From Orthonyx spaldingii (lineage: Eukaryota; Chordata; Aves; Passeriformes; Orthonychidae): DNA of 64,000 nucleotides. Shown here one piece after another: positions 1-11,820 of the stretch. Position numbers and translations under genes: made by a program. Within the stretch, counting starts at the first letter, position 1; the number at the start of each line of letters is the position of its first letter. The notes beneath the pieces were generated by a model. It saw only the letters and a list, made by a program, of their open reading frames with translations, searched no databases and had not been told where the DNA came from. The DNA is taken from the NCBI GenBank assembly GCA_013397795.1, contig VZTJ01000523.1:3720598-3784597 (forward strand), written 5' to 3'.

Positions 1-455
1 CGCTGGGGTGGCCGCAGCGCGGGTTGGTGGCGGAGCCGTTCAGGGGTTGACGCCGGGAGGCTCCGCGGAGGCGGATCGGGAGGCGCGGGACGGGCGGGGG
101 GCGGCGGAGCCGGGGTCCGGTCCGGGGTGTGTGCGGAGCCGGGGTCCGGTCCGGGGGGTGTGCGGAGCCGGGGTGCGGTGTGAGTGCGGAGCCGGGGTCG
201 TGCCCGCGGTCGGTGCGGGAATCACGCCGGGCTCCGGGAGCGCCGGGGCGGTGAAGCTCTTTCGCGGAGTCGCTGCCGCATCCCGCCCGTGATCAAGAGA
301 CTCGTTGGGTGCGCCTTCCGTGCTCTCGTGTCGCGACAGAACGACAGGCGCGGTCCCCGGCCATCGCCGCCTCGTCCCTTTGCCGCCCCGGAGGGCAGCT
401 GGCGGCACCGGCTGCGGCCGGACAGGGGTGCCCGGGCTTCACGGAACCGCAGCTG
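1..455. promoter_or_regulatory. CpG island, candidate promoter of the ARHGAP20-like gene
   Basis: The first 455 bases are very GC-rich and full of CpG, then composition falls abruptly to AT-rich sequence after about 460. No ATG occurs in the first 500 bases, so any exon here that belongs to a plus-strand gene is probably 5' UTR. The first coding exon I can support on the plus strand starts at 13903, which would give a first intron of about 13.5 kb. The island could equally serve a gene lying to the left of the window, or be bidirectional. The link to the ARHGAP20-like gene is inferred from position alone. Confidence 0.5.
104..204. repeat. 29-bp GC-rich tandem repeat (about 3.5 copies)
   Basis: A unit beginning GCGGAGCCGGGGTCCGGTCC starts at 104 and 133, and diverged copies start at 162 and 186. 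Spacings are 29, 29 and 24 bases. It lies inside the CpG island. Such short GC-rich arrays often vary in copy number between individuals and are prone to assembly collapse. Confidence 0.85.
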
Positions 456-3400
456 TCCTCGGTTATTTTTTAACTCAACAGAATATCGTATTAGCATAAG
501 GTTAGCCTGAAATGACGTAAAACAAGAGGGAAAACTGTAAGCATTTTCCAAAATGCCAGTGTGAAATTCTCAAATGAATCATCCAACACAAACAGTAGCT
601 GAGTGGAACAATTTTCTTTCCAGGGAGTTTCCACTGGAATAAATAGCAAGTTCTGTTAAAAAAAAAAAAATTACAAATTTGCAGCTAGTTGTAATACTTG
701 TAATGCTTGCCAGGGGCTGGAGTGTGCCCACAGCCAGAGAAATTCTTGTGATCCAGAGTGACGGTTCATTGCAGCTTCTTGCTGCCAGTTCTTTAGAGCC
801 ACTTGCAGTTTTTACCTATGAGCCCTACCTAAGACAGTGGTGGCTGGATTTCCCTTTACCTTCTGATGTTCTTCCATATTTAGAACGTTCCTTAACATCC
901 TTTTTCCTAAGCAGATCCCTGCCTATTGATGCCTTAGTGTAACCCAGAGTGCTGCTGTGATGTGGCAACTCCACATTATCTGCGGACGATGGAAAAGGGG
1001 GGCCTTTAACAGAGTCCTGTTTGCCTCAGCGTCACAGCCAGTGTCTCCCCTGCAGAGCCTGAGCAGCAGGGCCATGAACACCTGCTTCTGCTGGAGCATG
1101 AAGTTCGACATAGATTGTGCTCCCCAGATGCACAAAGCAGGACCAGGCACCTCAGCCTTCCACTGATGCCTTCAAGAACCTGGTCATCAGTGACTTAACA
1201 TGACTTCCAGCTTGTTAAGTCACTGGTCCTTGATGGGCTCTGCACAGATGGGAATGTTCCTGGTCATGACACAGCTGCCAATGCCTCGCTGATACCTGGC
1301 TCACGCCCAGCTGCAGGGAAGTTCCTGGGAAATCTTCCTGGGCCCCTGTACTGGTGCTTTCCAGTGCACAGCTAAAGAGAAGTATTTAGTCTGTGAGCCA
1401 GAGAGGGGTGTTCAGGAAGCTGTTTTGGTGTGCACAGACCTTTTAAAGCTACCCCTTGAGCCTGCAGCTGACCCGTTTTCTCCAGGATCTCACTGCCTGC
1501 ACAGGCAATAGCTCGGTTGCAGCCCATCTATTTATCGCCCTCTAGTGAGGTTTTAAAACTTAACATATATTCCTTCAACGAGGAAAGTAAATATTTGAGT
1601 TTATCAGTTTAAAAAGATTTACATTTTCTGAGAGTCAGTGGCTTCAGGGAATCCCTCTCAGACATGATACCACACTTTGGGTGGGTGCATAACCTAATTT
1701 TGCATAGCATGAAGACATGATGATAGTCTGTGCCTCCCCTGCAGTCTCTGGGTGCTCAGTGAAGGTCTTTGCATCAACAGCACTGGGCACAGTTCCTTTC
1801 TTTTTTCCTGTCTTTAAGTGCTGTTGCACTTTAGATTTTGGTTGAACCTACATGTAGATCACTTGACATGGCTCTGGTCTAGGTGATTGCTTATGCTTCT
1901 TGATACTCCACCTTTCTTAATTGTAATCAACTGGGCTGGCCCCAGACTTGGGAAGTGGCCTGGTCTTTGCAGAGGAGCTAGCTCCAGGGGCTGGAACTCT
2001 TTCAGGCTGTAACCAGGGGATGTGATTCAATCAACTCTGTAGTCAGACTGGTTTTGCTTCACAGGTGTGGGAGATGATGAGGAATGTACCATGAATATGG
2101 TTTCTCCTAATTAGCCAGAAGATGTAGCGGATGCTTGTTCTTCATGACCAGCCATGAGGGATCTCAGATCCTCTCCTGCTTGTAATGCACAAGATTCTGA
2201 TTTGCAGCTCTGATGCAGAGATCCTTGTGGATGCTTTCCTAGTCCCTCATGGACAGCATTACATCAGCACACCGTACTCCATCTTCCTGCCTGTCCCAGG
2301 CTCACCACCCCTCTGTCACACCAGCACCCTCCAAAACACCCCCAAATTCCTGTATTTGTTCTGTTCACCTTCATCCATATACTGCTCGCTCCTCCCCGCT
2401 TGCCAGTGACACCATTCAGCTCTTGCTGGTGCAGGAGCTCCCAGCAGATCTGAATACAAACACCTCTGAGAATGCCCTCAGCAGCACCCAGCCACTCAGG
2501 CTGTTGCTCACCTGTGTCCTGCATCACCTGTGTGCAGTCACCCCTATGTCACACACACCTGTCTCAAATGAACACCCTCAGCAGCCCCCGGAGCACCGGC
2601 AGCACGTGGCCTGCTTGGCAGCACTGCTCAGGGGACACCCACGGTGTCTGACTGGGAGCTGGCGTGCAGAGGTCACCCAGGGGCTGTGCTGAAGGGTGGT
2701 GCACACCTGAGCTACCTGGATGGTTTCTCAGCCAAGTCAGGAAATCTGCCTTGGCAGTTCCCCACCCCTCTGTGTGCTGCTGGTGAGGGACTGACATCTC
2801 CTCAAGGCAGTGTCAGCACTGTGGGTGAGTGTCAGCACAGAGCAAACAGCCAGTCTGCTTAACAGCACCTTCTCCACTTCAGCCACAGGCTGGGAGTGTG
2901 ACAGTCACTTAAAACAAAGCTAAAAACCAATAAATCCCACTTCTTCTCATCATTCGCTTCTCTGCATTTCCTCCTGAGGCATCTTAGAACTGTGGGAAGA
3001 GGAACTGGCACAGGGAGGGGTGCTCAGTACCCTCTTTGCTTGTGCACAGTGCTGCCCTCCTCATGTTCCCACAGAGCAAATGGCAGGACAGATAAGGACA
3101 TGAAAGTTTCCAAAACCAGGCACCCATAGTTAGCCCCTCGGAAAACAGGTAGGGTGGAGCGCAGCTTGTGGCATGAGAGAAAAACTGAAGCAAAACGGGA
3201 TGTTTTTGTGATTTAAAACTTATTTTTCATAATTCCTATTTAAAGGCTTGTTTTGGTTTGAAGTTGTCTGGTACATTTATTGGGAAATTTATAACCCAAA
3301 GGGCTTTGTGCACATATATGTGTGTATGCAGATGTGTGTGTGCACATGTCCTCATGCAGGAATTGCACATGAGGAGGGTACTACTCAACCTCAGGAAAAT

Positions 3401-6400
3401 TTTCCTCCTGAAAATTAGTAAAACTAGAGTACTAACAGCTAAGTAATGTGAAATATAAATCCTATGCAGCTCTTCTGTAAATCTTGCTGGATAATTGTTT
3501 TCTGCTCTGAACACCTCAAAATCAGATAGATTATGTCAAATTATAAAGTGTTTACCAAAGACCCAAGAAAATGCTCCTGACTGGAGGTATTAGTTTATGC
3601 ATAAACACGTTAAGCCCAAGTAATGGGAAATGGGGCATAACAGGCAGATTAGGAAGCCTTTGCGGTGGTCTGTACCTCATAGTATGTCCTGTATTTGGCC
3701 TCGTTTCAGCTGATACGGTTTTCACACTGTAGATGTTAAGGCAAAAGTGAAAAATTAAAGCAGGGAATAATAGATTAATAGAATAATTGTCTTCAAATTG
3801 AATGTTTCTTGGAGTTTTCCACTGCCTGCCCCTTCAGGCTGTACTGGAAATGGAAGCGCAGAGAACAACATCTCCAAAAAGCCCCATGGCCATTCTCCAG
3901 GTGCTCCTTGGGGCAGGTGAACCTCCAAGCCTCTGTGCCTTTGTGCTGCCCCTCACTCACACAGATCCAACCCCCACAATCCCAACTGTGCCCTTGCACG
4001 GGGCATGAGGGGTCCTTATGCTGGGTGCCAGGGGATGATACACCCACTCTCACCGCCCCCATCCTCTGCAGGGCACTGGCATTTTATTGCTGCCTTCAAG
4101 GGAACAAGATTTTCTGCCTTTTGTTATTTCTTTTCCTTGGCTCATCTCTGAGTTTCTGCAGTGGCTTGCAGCAGTTGCTCCCGTGGAATAATTACAACAG
4201 CCTTGTGTAAGGAACTTTATGTGCATAGTAGTGATTCCACTGTTTGTATTTTTCCACCTCTCGTGCTGTCCAAGAATGGGACATGTTCTTTAAGGCCACG
4301 CAGCCTGACTTGCATTGGTTCATAGCAAGAGCTTTTTAGTAAAAGAATGTGCACATTTCTTTGCTAGCCTTGGCAAACTCTTCCCTGGCCTCCAGGTTAT
4401 TTGATCTTCGAGCTCCTCATCAGCTCTGATCAGCTTCTCTCATTCCCTTTCTCAGCCCACTGGCAGCTCTTCAGAGTGTGTTTTCAAATCACTCCTTTGC
4501 ATCTTCTGTTTCACATGGGCTCAACTCACATAACGCTGCTCGCTCCGGCCTTCCCTTTCTTGACCTTTTCTCAGCTGCTGAGCAGTGTCTCTCTCTTGGC
4601 CTCTATCACTGCTCAACCCTTCATGCCTTCCTGCAACTCCAAAATCTGGCAAAAAAGTGTGATTGTTTAAGCCAAAATCTACTTTTATTTGCCCAGCTCA
4701 TGTAACTTTAGACGTGCAGCTCCACTGAAATTCATGATGTTTGGATTCTCATTTGAGGCTAGGATGTCTATTTTTCATTTCAATCAACTGCAGAATTCTG
4801 TGGAATTAAATCCTGCAATTCAGCACAAACCTATCCTGAGGTTTGAGAAGTTGTTTGACAGTAAGTGCTACTATGAGCGTGCCCACACTGATGCTGTCAG
4901 GCAGATGAGCAAGCAGCAGGAGGAAAATGCCTTTCATGGTGTGTGTGCTAGCAGAGATGCTGTTGATTAACCCATTTTTCAGCCAGCCAGCTCTGTGAGT
5001 GCCATTTAACAACCGCCGGGTCTGTGTAATGCTAACGGGATGCTTATAAGGCATAAAGGGATTAATGTTCAGCTCTAATGAAATCCAGATGCACAGAGCT
5101 GTCTCTTCTCAAAGTCCTTTCTCTGGCCAAGCTGCAAATAAAATGATTTAATCATTGTAAATAGATGAGAAGCACCATCACTCAACATGAAGCAACATTC
5201 ACTTGGTCCTTAAACTCACAGGCACCGAGGGCTGCTGGCAGTGGCCTGGAGGAGGGGCTGGGGTCACCCACTGACCCTCTGCCTGCAGCAGCATCACTCA
5301 TGGGGGGGAACATGGGACCTTCCCTGGGGAGCACAGTTTGTGCAAGTTTGCATTAGGGCTGGGGGAAGCCGCCTTGGAAGCCAGCCTCCTTCTATCCCTG
5401 AGCAAAATCCAAGGCGGTTCTAAAGGCGGTGGGTCTCTGGTCAGTCTCCCAGGGGCATGGTGAGCCACTGGCCCCTTGGCACCTTGCCCTGGGTGTGTGT
5501 CTGGGAGAGGTGAGGATTTGTGCCAGTGTCAAGTGGAACTGCACTGTCTGCTCAGGGGACCTGGAGCGTTTCTGCCTCGTAAGCTGTTTGCGGTTTGCAC
5601 TTTCTCTTCCTTGTGCAGTTTATGTTTTCCTTTGTCACATACCAAACCTGGCTAGTCTGCATTTCAAGCACTGGGAGTAAATCTGGGCCCTAGCAGGGTC
5701 TGGACCACCATACTCATGCTCAGAAGCCCTTCATGGAAAGGCTGAAGTAATTCTGCAGCTGAGCAGACCCAGCTGTCTATTAGTTTGTAATTTTTAATAT
5801 GGCAGGAGGAGGGGTTTTGAGCCAAGAGGCGGGAGGAAAAGGAGTTATTTTAAAGACACTAAGGAATGTGTTACATTTTTCTGTTCCTTAGGTTTGGCTG
5901 CTCTGCAAGTTTTTCATTTTGCCAAAGCTCAATTCAGTGAACTGTTTATTTGCATTTTTAAAGAAAGAGCATGATTCTTAATTTACTTTGGCCTCGTTGA
6001 TGAATTTTTATACTGTGAAACCCAGCAAGTTCCCTTCCAATGTTGTGTATATACAACTTCCCAACAGAAACTTCTACCCTACAGTACCAACAAAAATTAG
6101 ATGGTCCAAAGGGCTTTATAAGAGTGTACCCCCACTGATTTCCCATCTGAGTAGTATCTGTAGTCACCTTTTAATCACTGATCTCATGCTCATCATCAGA
6201 GCATGCCTAAGCTTAAGGCCAGAGACCATATATGTGTGCAGAGCTGTGTAGAGATTTTCTTTAGAGCTGTAGAGGCAATAATTCCTTGTGAGATGTTCCT
6301 GGGTTGGCTTTCAGCATTGGTTCAAAGGAAGGAAAGGAATGAGGAAAAAGTCCTGCATAAAATGATATCAAAACATGTGGGGGCAATCTGTTGTGATGGG

Positions 6401-8162
6401 TTTCCACCACAGGAAGAAGCATTTCAGAAAAATCCCAAGAGGTGCCAGCTGTTTGGTCTAATCCATTGTCAACGTGTATTTCAAATTTACTTGGCCCTGG
6501 ACATCAGAATCATGACAAAACTGTCTGGACCTCCAAGAAAAGGTGAAGAAATTTTACAAAATAAGGTTTTACTTTTCCCACTGCTTTCGATCTCCCTTGC
6601 CAGTACTAGAACGGGGAAGGAAGCACTTCCTCTGGGAGCTGTTCATGTCTTGCCAGGCCAGATGCTCAAAATTCAGAAGTATTTCTGAATCAACATCAAT
6701 ATTTATTGATCTCTTCAATTTCTATCAATTAGTGATTTGTTGTGCTGTGCTAGTGACAGAGGCGAGACTTGCATTGGTGCTGTTCAAAGTTTTTCAAATT
6801 TATACTGATGCAAAAAATACTTTGTCCAAGTGTATCCTTTGGATTTTCAGGGCCTATTCCTGCTGCAGGTGGTGACTAAGGATCGTCCTCACCAGCAGTA
6901 AGCATTGTTCTTGCAGTGCTTTTTTTGTTGTTGTCCCAGAATACATAAACATCCCTCTCCTGCTGAACCTCAAGATCTACAGGGAAAAGATTCCTGTGGA
7001 TGTTCTCAGCAGGGTCTGCCCATAATTTTCAGGGATTCTGTCTGCCAACACTGTATCAGGGTTCAGGCTTGGAAATAGCAGGATATCTTTTTATTCTTGT
7101 ATTCATCAGTTTTCACCTCTCTGTCCAGTTCTGGAACTGCAGTGAGGGAGCACAGAGCTGCAGGTGGTCACCATGATTTTACAGAGGCACAGCTGATGGA
7201 TGAGAGCTGTGGTTTGTCTTCCTGCTTAAAGCTTTTGGGCCCCTCTTCAGGTGCCTGTCTTTGAGTGACAGTTGAAAGTTTTGCTCTGGTTTGGGACCCC
7301 GACACGGCCTGAACACTTCTGCTGTTCTCCAATGGGAATTGGGTGGAGGACAAGGCAAGGCTGTGTTCAGTAGCCAGAAACCCAGCCCCAGGCCATGACA
7401 AGTTCCAACTGTCCTTATTTGGGTTCCAGCCCAGTGCCATTTAAGAATATCCCCATTACATCAGCTGCTCAGGAAGACCTGCTTCAGTCAGGAAGACTGA
7501 TGCTCTGCTTGGGGACCGTCCCCTCCATGGGGACATCCTCCCTCATTGCCATCCACTATTGGCATTGCTCCAGACCCCAAGGAAGGCACAAGTAACCCAT
7601 GGGAGCAGGGAAAAAAGGTGGCGTGGTTAGATTAGTGTGAATTAAGCTAATCCCAAACCACCTCCCTTTCCACTTCCAAGTGGAAAACCCCCTTGGCCTT
7701 TGGCAGACAAGAATTGTTTCTCCCCGTCCTGCTTATATGGGACATTTTAAAATAAACCAGCAGGGTTCCATTTCTTGGAAGGAAAAGGAAATGTTTTGAA
7801 GTGTGTCCTTGCAAACTAATTTACTGCCACCAGGCTCTGCATATTTTAAGAAATGTTTTAGTTTGTTTGGAGCTGTGTATTAGCAGTAAGAGAGAGGGAA
7901 GCAGTTAGTGAAACATGACAGGAAGATGAAGTTGTGTAAAATGGCTCAGATAAATATTTACACCCAAGTTTCTTAGCTCTGAGTTCACATCAAGCCATGG
8001 TTCATACAGAGCATGTTTTTTGGAGGGCCTGCTCCATTTTGGAGCCTTCTCCCTGCTGGGTCGTGCTGGCCTGCCTGCCTGGCAGCGAGCTGGAAGGAAG
8101 CTGGTTAGCAATGCCAGGTCATGGCCACTGTCATGGGAGTATCTCTGCTATACATGGCATCT

Positions 8163-8560
8163 TCACAGAATCACAGAATGGGTAAGGCTGGAAGGGACCA
8201 CACTGGGTCCTCTGGTCCATTCTCCCTGCTCAAGCAGGTCATCCCAGAGCACAGTGCACAGGGTGGTGTGCAGGCAGGTCTGGAATATCTCCAGAGAGGG
8301 AGACTCCACACCCTCCCTGGGCAACCTGTTCCAGTGCACACAGAACCTGCACAGTAAAGTTCTTCCTCATGTTCAGATGGAACTTCCTGACTTCCAGTTT
8401 CTGACCATTGCCTCTTGTCCTACTGCTCAGCACCACCGAGCACAGCCTGGCTCCAGCCTCTGACACCCTCCCTTCAAGTACTGATAGACATTGGTGAGGT
8501 CACGTCTCAGTGGTCTCTTCTCAAGGCTGAACAAGCCCAGCTCCCTCAGCCAGTCCTTGT
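8163..8560 (-). mobile_element. CR1 LINE fragment, 3' end, minus orientation
   Basis: The plus strand starts CACAGAATCACAGAATG, then GGCTGGAAGGGACC, and runs to the GGCTGAACAAGCCCAGCTCC segment. This is the reverse complement of the 3' region of avian CR1. It is truncated at its own 5' end, as is usual for CR1. Confidence 0.9.
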
Positions 8561-11230
8561 AAATGAAATTATCCAGTCTTCCTCCCCTGGCTGAGAACTG
8601 TGCAAAGAGAGGGAAACCAGTGTAGAAAACAAATCACAGCCCAGGCTTTTGTCTTGGTCCTGGAACTCCAAACATTCACCTTTAAGAGACACTTGGAGAC
8701 GGAGAAGTGGAGGAGTTTTAATCTTATTCTGAGCTGGGCAGGAAACCAAGGCTAAGAGGAAAACAATCTCTTCCAAGGAGCTGATGGCATGATATAGGAA
8801 GGAGTGTAGCTTTTCAAGCCAATATCAGCCAGGACCAGGCTGGCAGACTGGCACAGCACCCTGATGAGACTCAGGGCAGACAGGCAGAGCTGGCCTGACT
8901 CCCAGTGGGTGCCTGTGATGGATTTCCCTTTGAAGCAAGGGGGAATGGCTGCAAGACCACAGCCGCTGGAGCCCCTGCTAAAACTGTTCCAACTTGAGGG
9001 GTCACATTCAAACTGTACAGTTTGCTGAGTGGCAGATGAAGTCTGGGAGCAGGGGTGAAGGGGACAGCAGCTGTGTGAGTGCACTTTTCCCTAAACTCAT
9101 TTTAGGTGTAAATCCACATACAGTGGCAAGCACAGGTTTTCTTCAGTTCATGTAATCCAATGCCTGACTCCCTTTTATGCACTGAACAATTTCCCCTTTT
9201 GTTCTGTTATCTTTCTCTAATGGCGTTTTCTAACTAGAAATGCAACAGCAGTCTGACATGGGTACGTGGTAGAGCATCCAGCGCTCACATGAACAGAGCA
9301 GGAGGCAGCAGTGTCCCACATTATCTCATTAAGAGACTTTTGTAGGCATGCCTCTGCTAATGTAAACTCATTATCGGATGGAACAGCAGCAGTTGCTTTC
9401 ACATGGATGGATTCAACTCCAAGTGATGGATTGTTTCTGTACTCTTAACTGGTTGCTTAAATATTTTTTTGAATGCTGCCTGAGAACTAAGTGACCGTGT
9501 GCTACATTTATACAGTAACTTTTGCCCTGTTCCAGTAGACCACTGACAACTGTGCTCAGCTGATTAATGGCAGTGATCTGTTATCTGCTGTGACACCACA
9601 CGCTGATACTGTGAGGAGAATATTTGTAGGAAGAAAGTGTTTCACAACAGCCATCCAAGAATAAGAATAATGTTGATGTTGCAGGCTCTGAACAGTCTGT
9701 GGTGCTCCAAATAATCAAAGACATTGTGGCCCCTGTTTTACTCTCTCTGTCTGTGTCTGTAGCAACATAAACCTCCCTAACAGCTAAGAATGTCAGCATG
9801 AAATGGACGCTGAGTCCAGGGTTATAAAAATTGGGGTGTTTTTCTTTGAAGACTATATGATACCCTTTCGCATCTTGCAGCTAGGAAGTGGAATGTTTGT
9901 CTAACGAGGGGAGAGTGGCACTGACAGCTTAATGTTCCACATAAAAGTGTAACAGAACCCGACAGCTAAGAGCATTGGGAGCAGCAAATTCCCCTTGGAA
10001 GCGTGAGCTGGGTGCCGCCAGCCCACCCTGAAACGCAGGGGCTGAAGAAAGCACATGGTGGTTTCAAACAGTGTAGCAATGTTTCTGATACAAATATTTC
10101 AATTCATGTTTTGCAGAAAAATAGCCCCATTAAACCTTTTTTTTGATTCATTTCTGAAGGGCAACGAAACCAAACGGTGTCATTCCAGGGCCGCAGGCAT
10201 TGCAAACTTTGACCAGCTATTGGCAGAAGGAAAATCCACCCTGTGCTAAGCAGGTGTCATTATTTTTCAGCTTCATCCCAACTATCTGGAGAATAACATT
10301 CAAGTGCAGAGGTCAGTGGGGGGGGGGAAAAACCCCCCGCTGCTGCTGGCCAGCTGAGCCGATAGCATAGACCATACATGGATTTGGAATGAAGGGCATG
10401 AGACGCACAACCTCCCCGGTGCCAAGAAACACACAGCTAAAATCGGCAGCTCGGAGATGAGTAATGCACAAACATGGTCCAGAGTGCTGGAAGTGTTCAA
10501 GCACTTCCAGAGTATGTTGGGTAAATGAGTATCTGTTTCCATGGCACCAAAACAGCACAGAGATCACGCCGTGTCCTTCAGCGGCTCTCTGATTCCGTGC
10601 CCAGTGAATGAGAGCAGAGCTGACCTCCAGGGAAAGCACTCCCTGGCTCCAGCCTGGAGGAGCACAGCGAGGTCCCCTCTTCATCCAGAAGTTCTCGTGG
10701 GCAAGGGCTGCCCAGTGCTGCTGGCAGCCAGGTGAGCCTGGCTGGGAACCACCAGCCACCCCCTCGGAGCCCAGCCAGCTCTGCTCCAGCCCAGCCTTTG
10801 GGCAGGAGGGTGAGGGGACTCCAGCATCAGACAGGCCTTGTAATGCTGCTTCTGTGTAGTGAGATGGGAGGGGTTTTTTTTCAAGAAAACCATAAAACTG
10901 TAGAGCTTAGAAACAGGCAGGATTCAGAGTGCATTTACATGGCACTGGGAGAACACTCAAGGTGTTAGGAGACCCTGTCCTTGTCCAGCAGTTTCTTAAG
11001 AAAATATCACTCACATGGGCTGGCCCATACACATTCAAATTGTTTAAAATGGGGCACACAGCCAGGTTCTCCCATGCAGAGTGGGAGCACACAAGCAACT
11101 GTTTTACCTTGTATGCCTACTGAAACCAAAGGCAGAACAATTTATTATTCCTGTAGTAAATATGCAAATTAAGTATGTTAACCCTGAAGTTGCATCAATT
11201 AGTTGTATCCAGTTCCCTCAGTCAGATGAT

Positions 11231-11273
11231 AGTTTTAGAGTGGCCAAAATGATTGCCTTACCTACAGTGAGGG
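11231..11273 (+). repeat. Direct repeat, copy 1 (partner at 11778-11820)
   Basis: The segment around GAGTGGCCAAAATGATTGCC, followed by TTACCTACAG, recurs about 547 bases downstream with a few mismatches. Flanks do not match well. I do not recognise a family; it could be two pieces of an old transposable element. Confidence 0.7.
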
Positions 11274-11777
11274 AATTCCATCATCTCAGTGACGTCCTGC
11301 CAAAGGAACGTGACTGGCTAGGATCAAAGAGACTTTGACTGAAGGCTTAGAAGGCAATTTTTTGGTTTACCTAGAGTCTGTTTGGGGTCAGGCAGCTGGA
11401 CCTCTGGACAGCTGATGATCTCAGCATTTTATTTGGAGAGAGCAAGCATGGGGAGTACCTTGTGTCCTGTAGCATTTCACTGAAAACTCCCAGTTCTGTC
11501 TTTGTTAGACTTCCAGGGGTAACCCAGTGCTTGCTGGAAGTGGTGCTGTGGGACAGGTCCTCAGACCCCTCAGGGGAAGTGAGGTGTGTGGATAAGGGCA
11601 AGGCTGCTTGGAAGGCTCTGCTGCCACCGCTCAGAAACAGTCTGAAACCCTTCCCAGTGGTCAGAAGAAGAAATCCACCAGTGCCAACTCTCTGAACTTT
11701 ATTCCGGGATAAATGCCCTCCTACACTAAAATTCCATCATGTATGTCTTTAGTACCACTTGTACCCCAGAAGAGAGT

Positions 11778-11820
11778 GGTTTTGGAGTGGCCAAAATGAT
11801 TGCTTTACCTACAGCGAGGT
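11778..11820 (+). repeat. Direct repeat, copy 2 (partner at 11231-11273)
   Basis: Near-identical to the copy at 11231, differing at a handful of positions (for example GCTTTACC for GCCTTACC). The sequence just downstream (11821-12010) is unlike that after copy 1. Confidence 0.7.

Noticed and set aside
679..942. 87-codon open frame with hydrophobic start just after the CpG island
   Set aside because: Its first codon is not ATG, it follows a poly-A run, and no splice donor or familiar protein sequence supports it.
4689..4970. 93-codon open frame in the long leading intron
   Set aside because: No Kozak-like start, splice signals or known motifs. It might be a conserved non-coding element, which cannot be judged from one genome.
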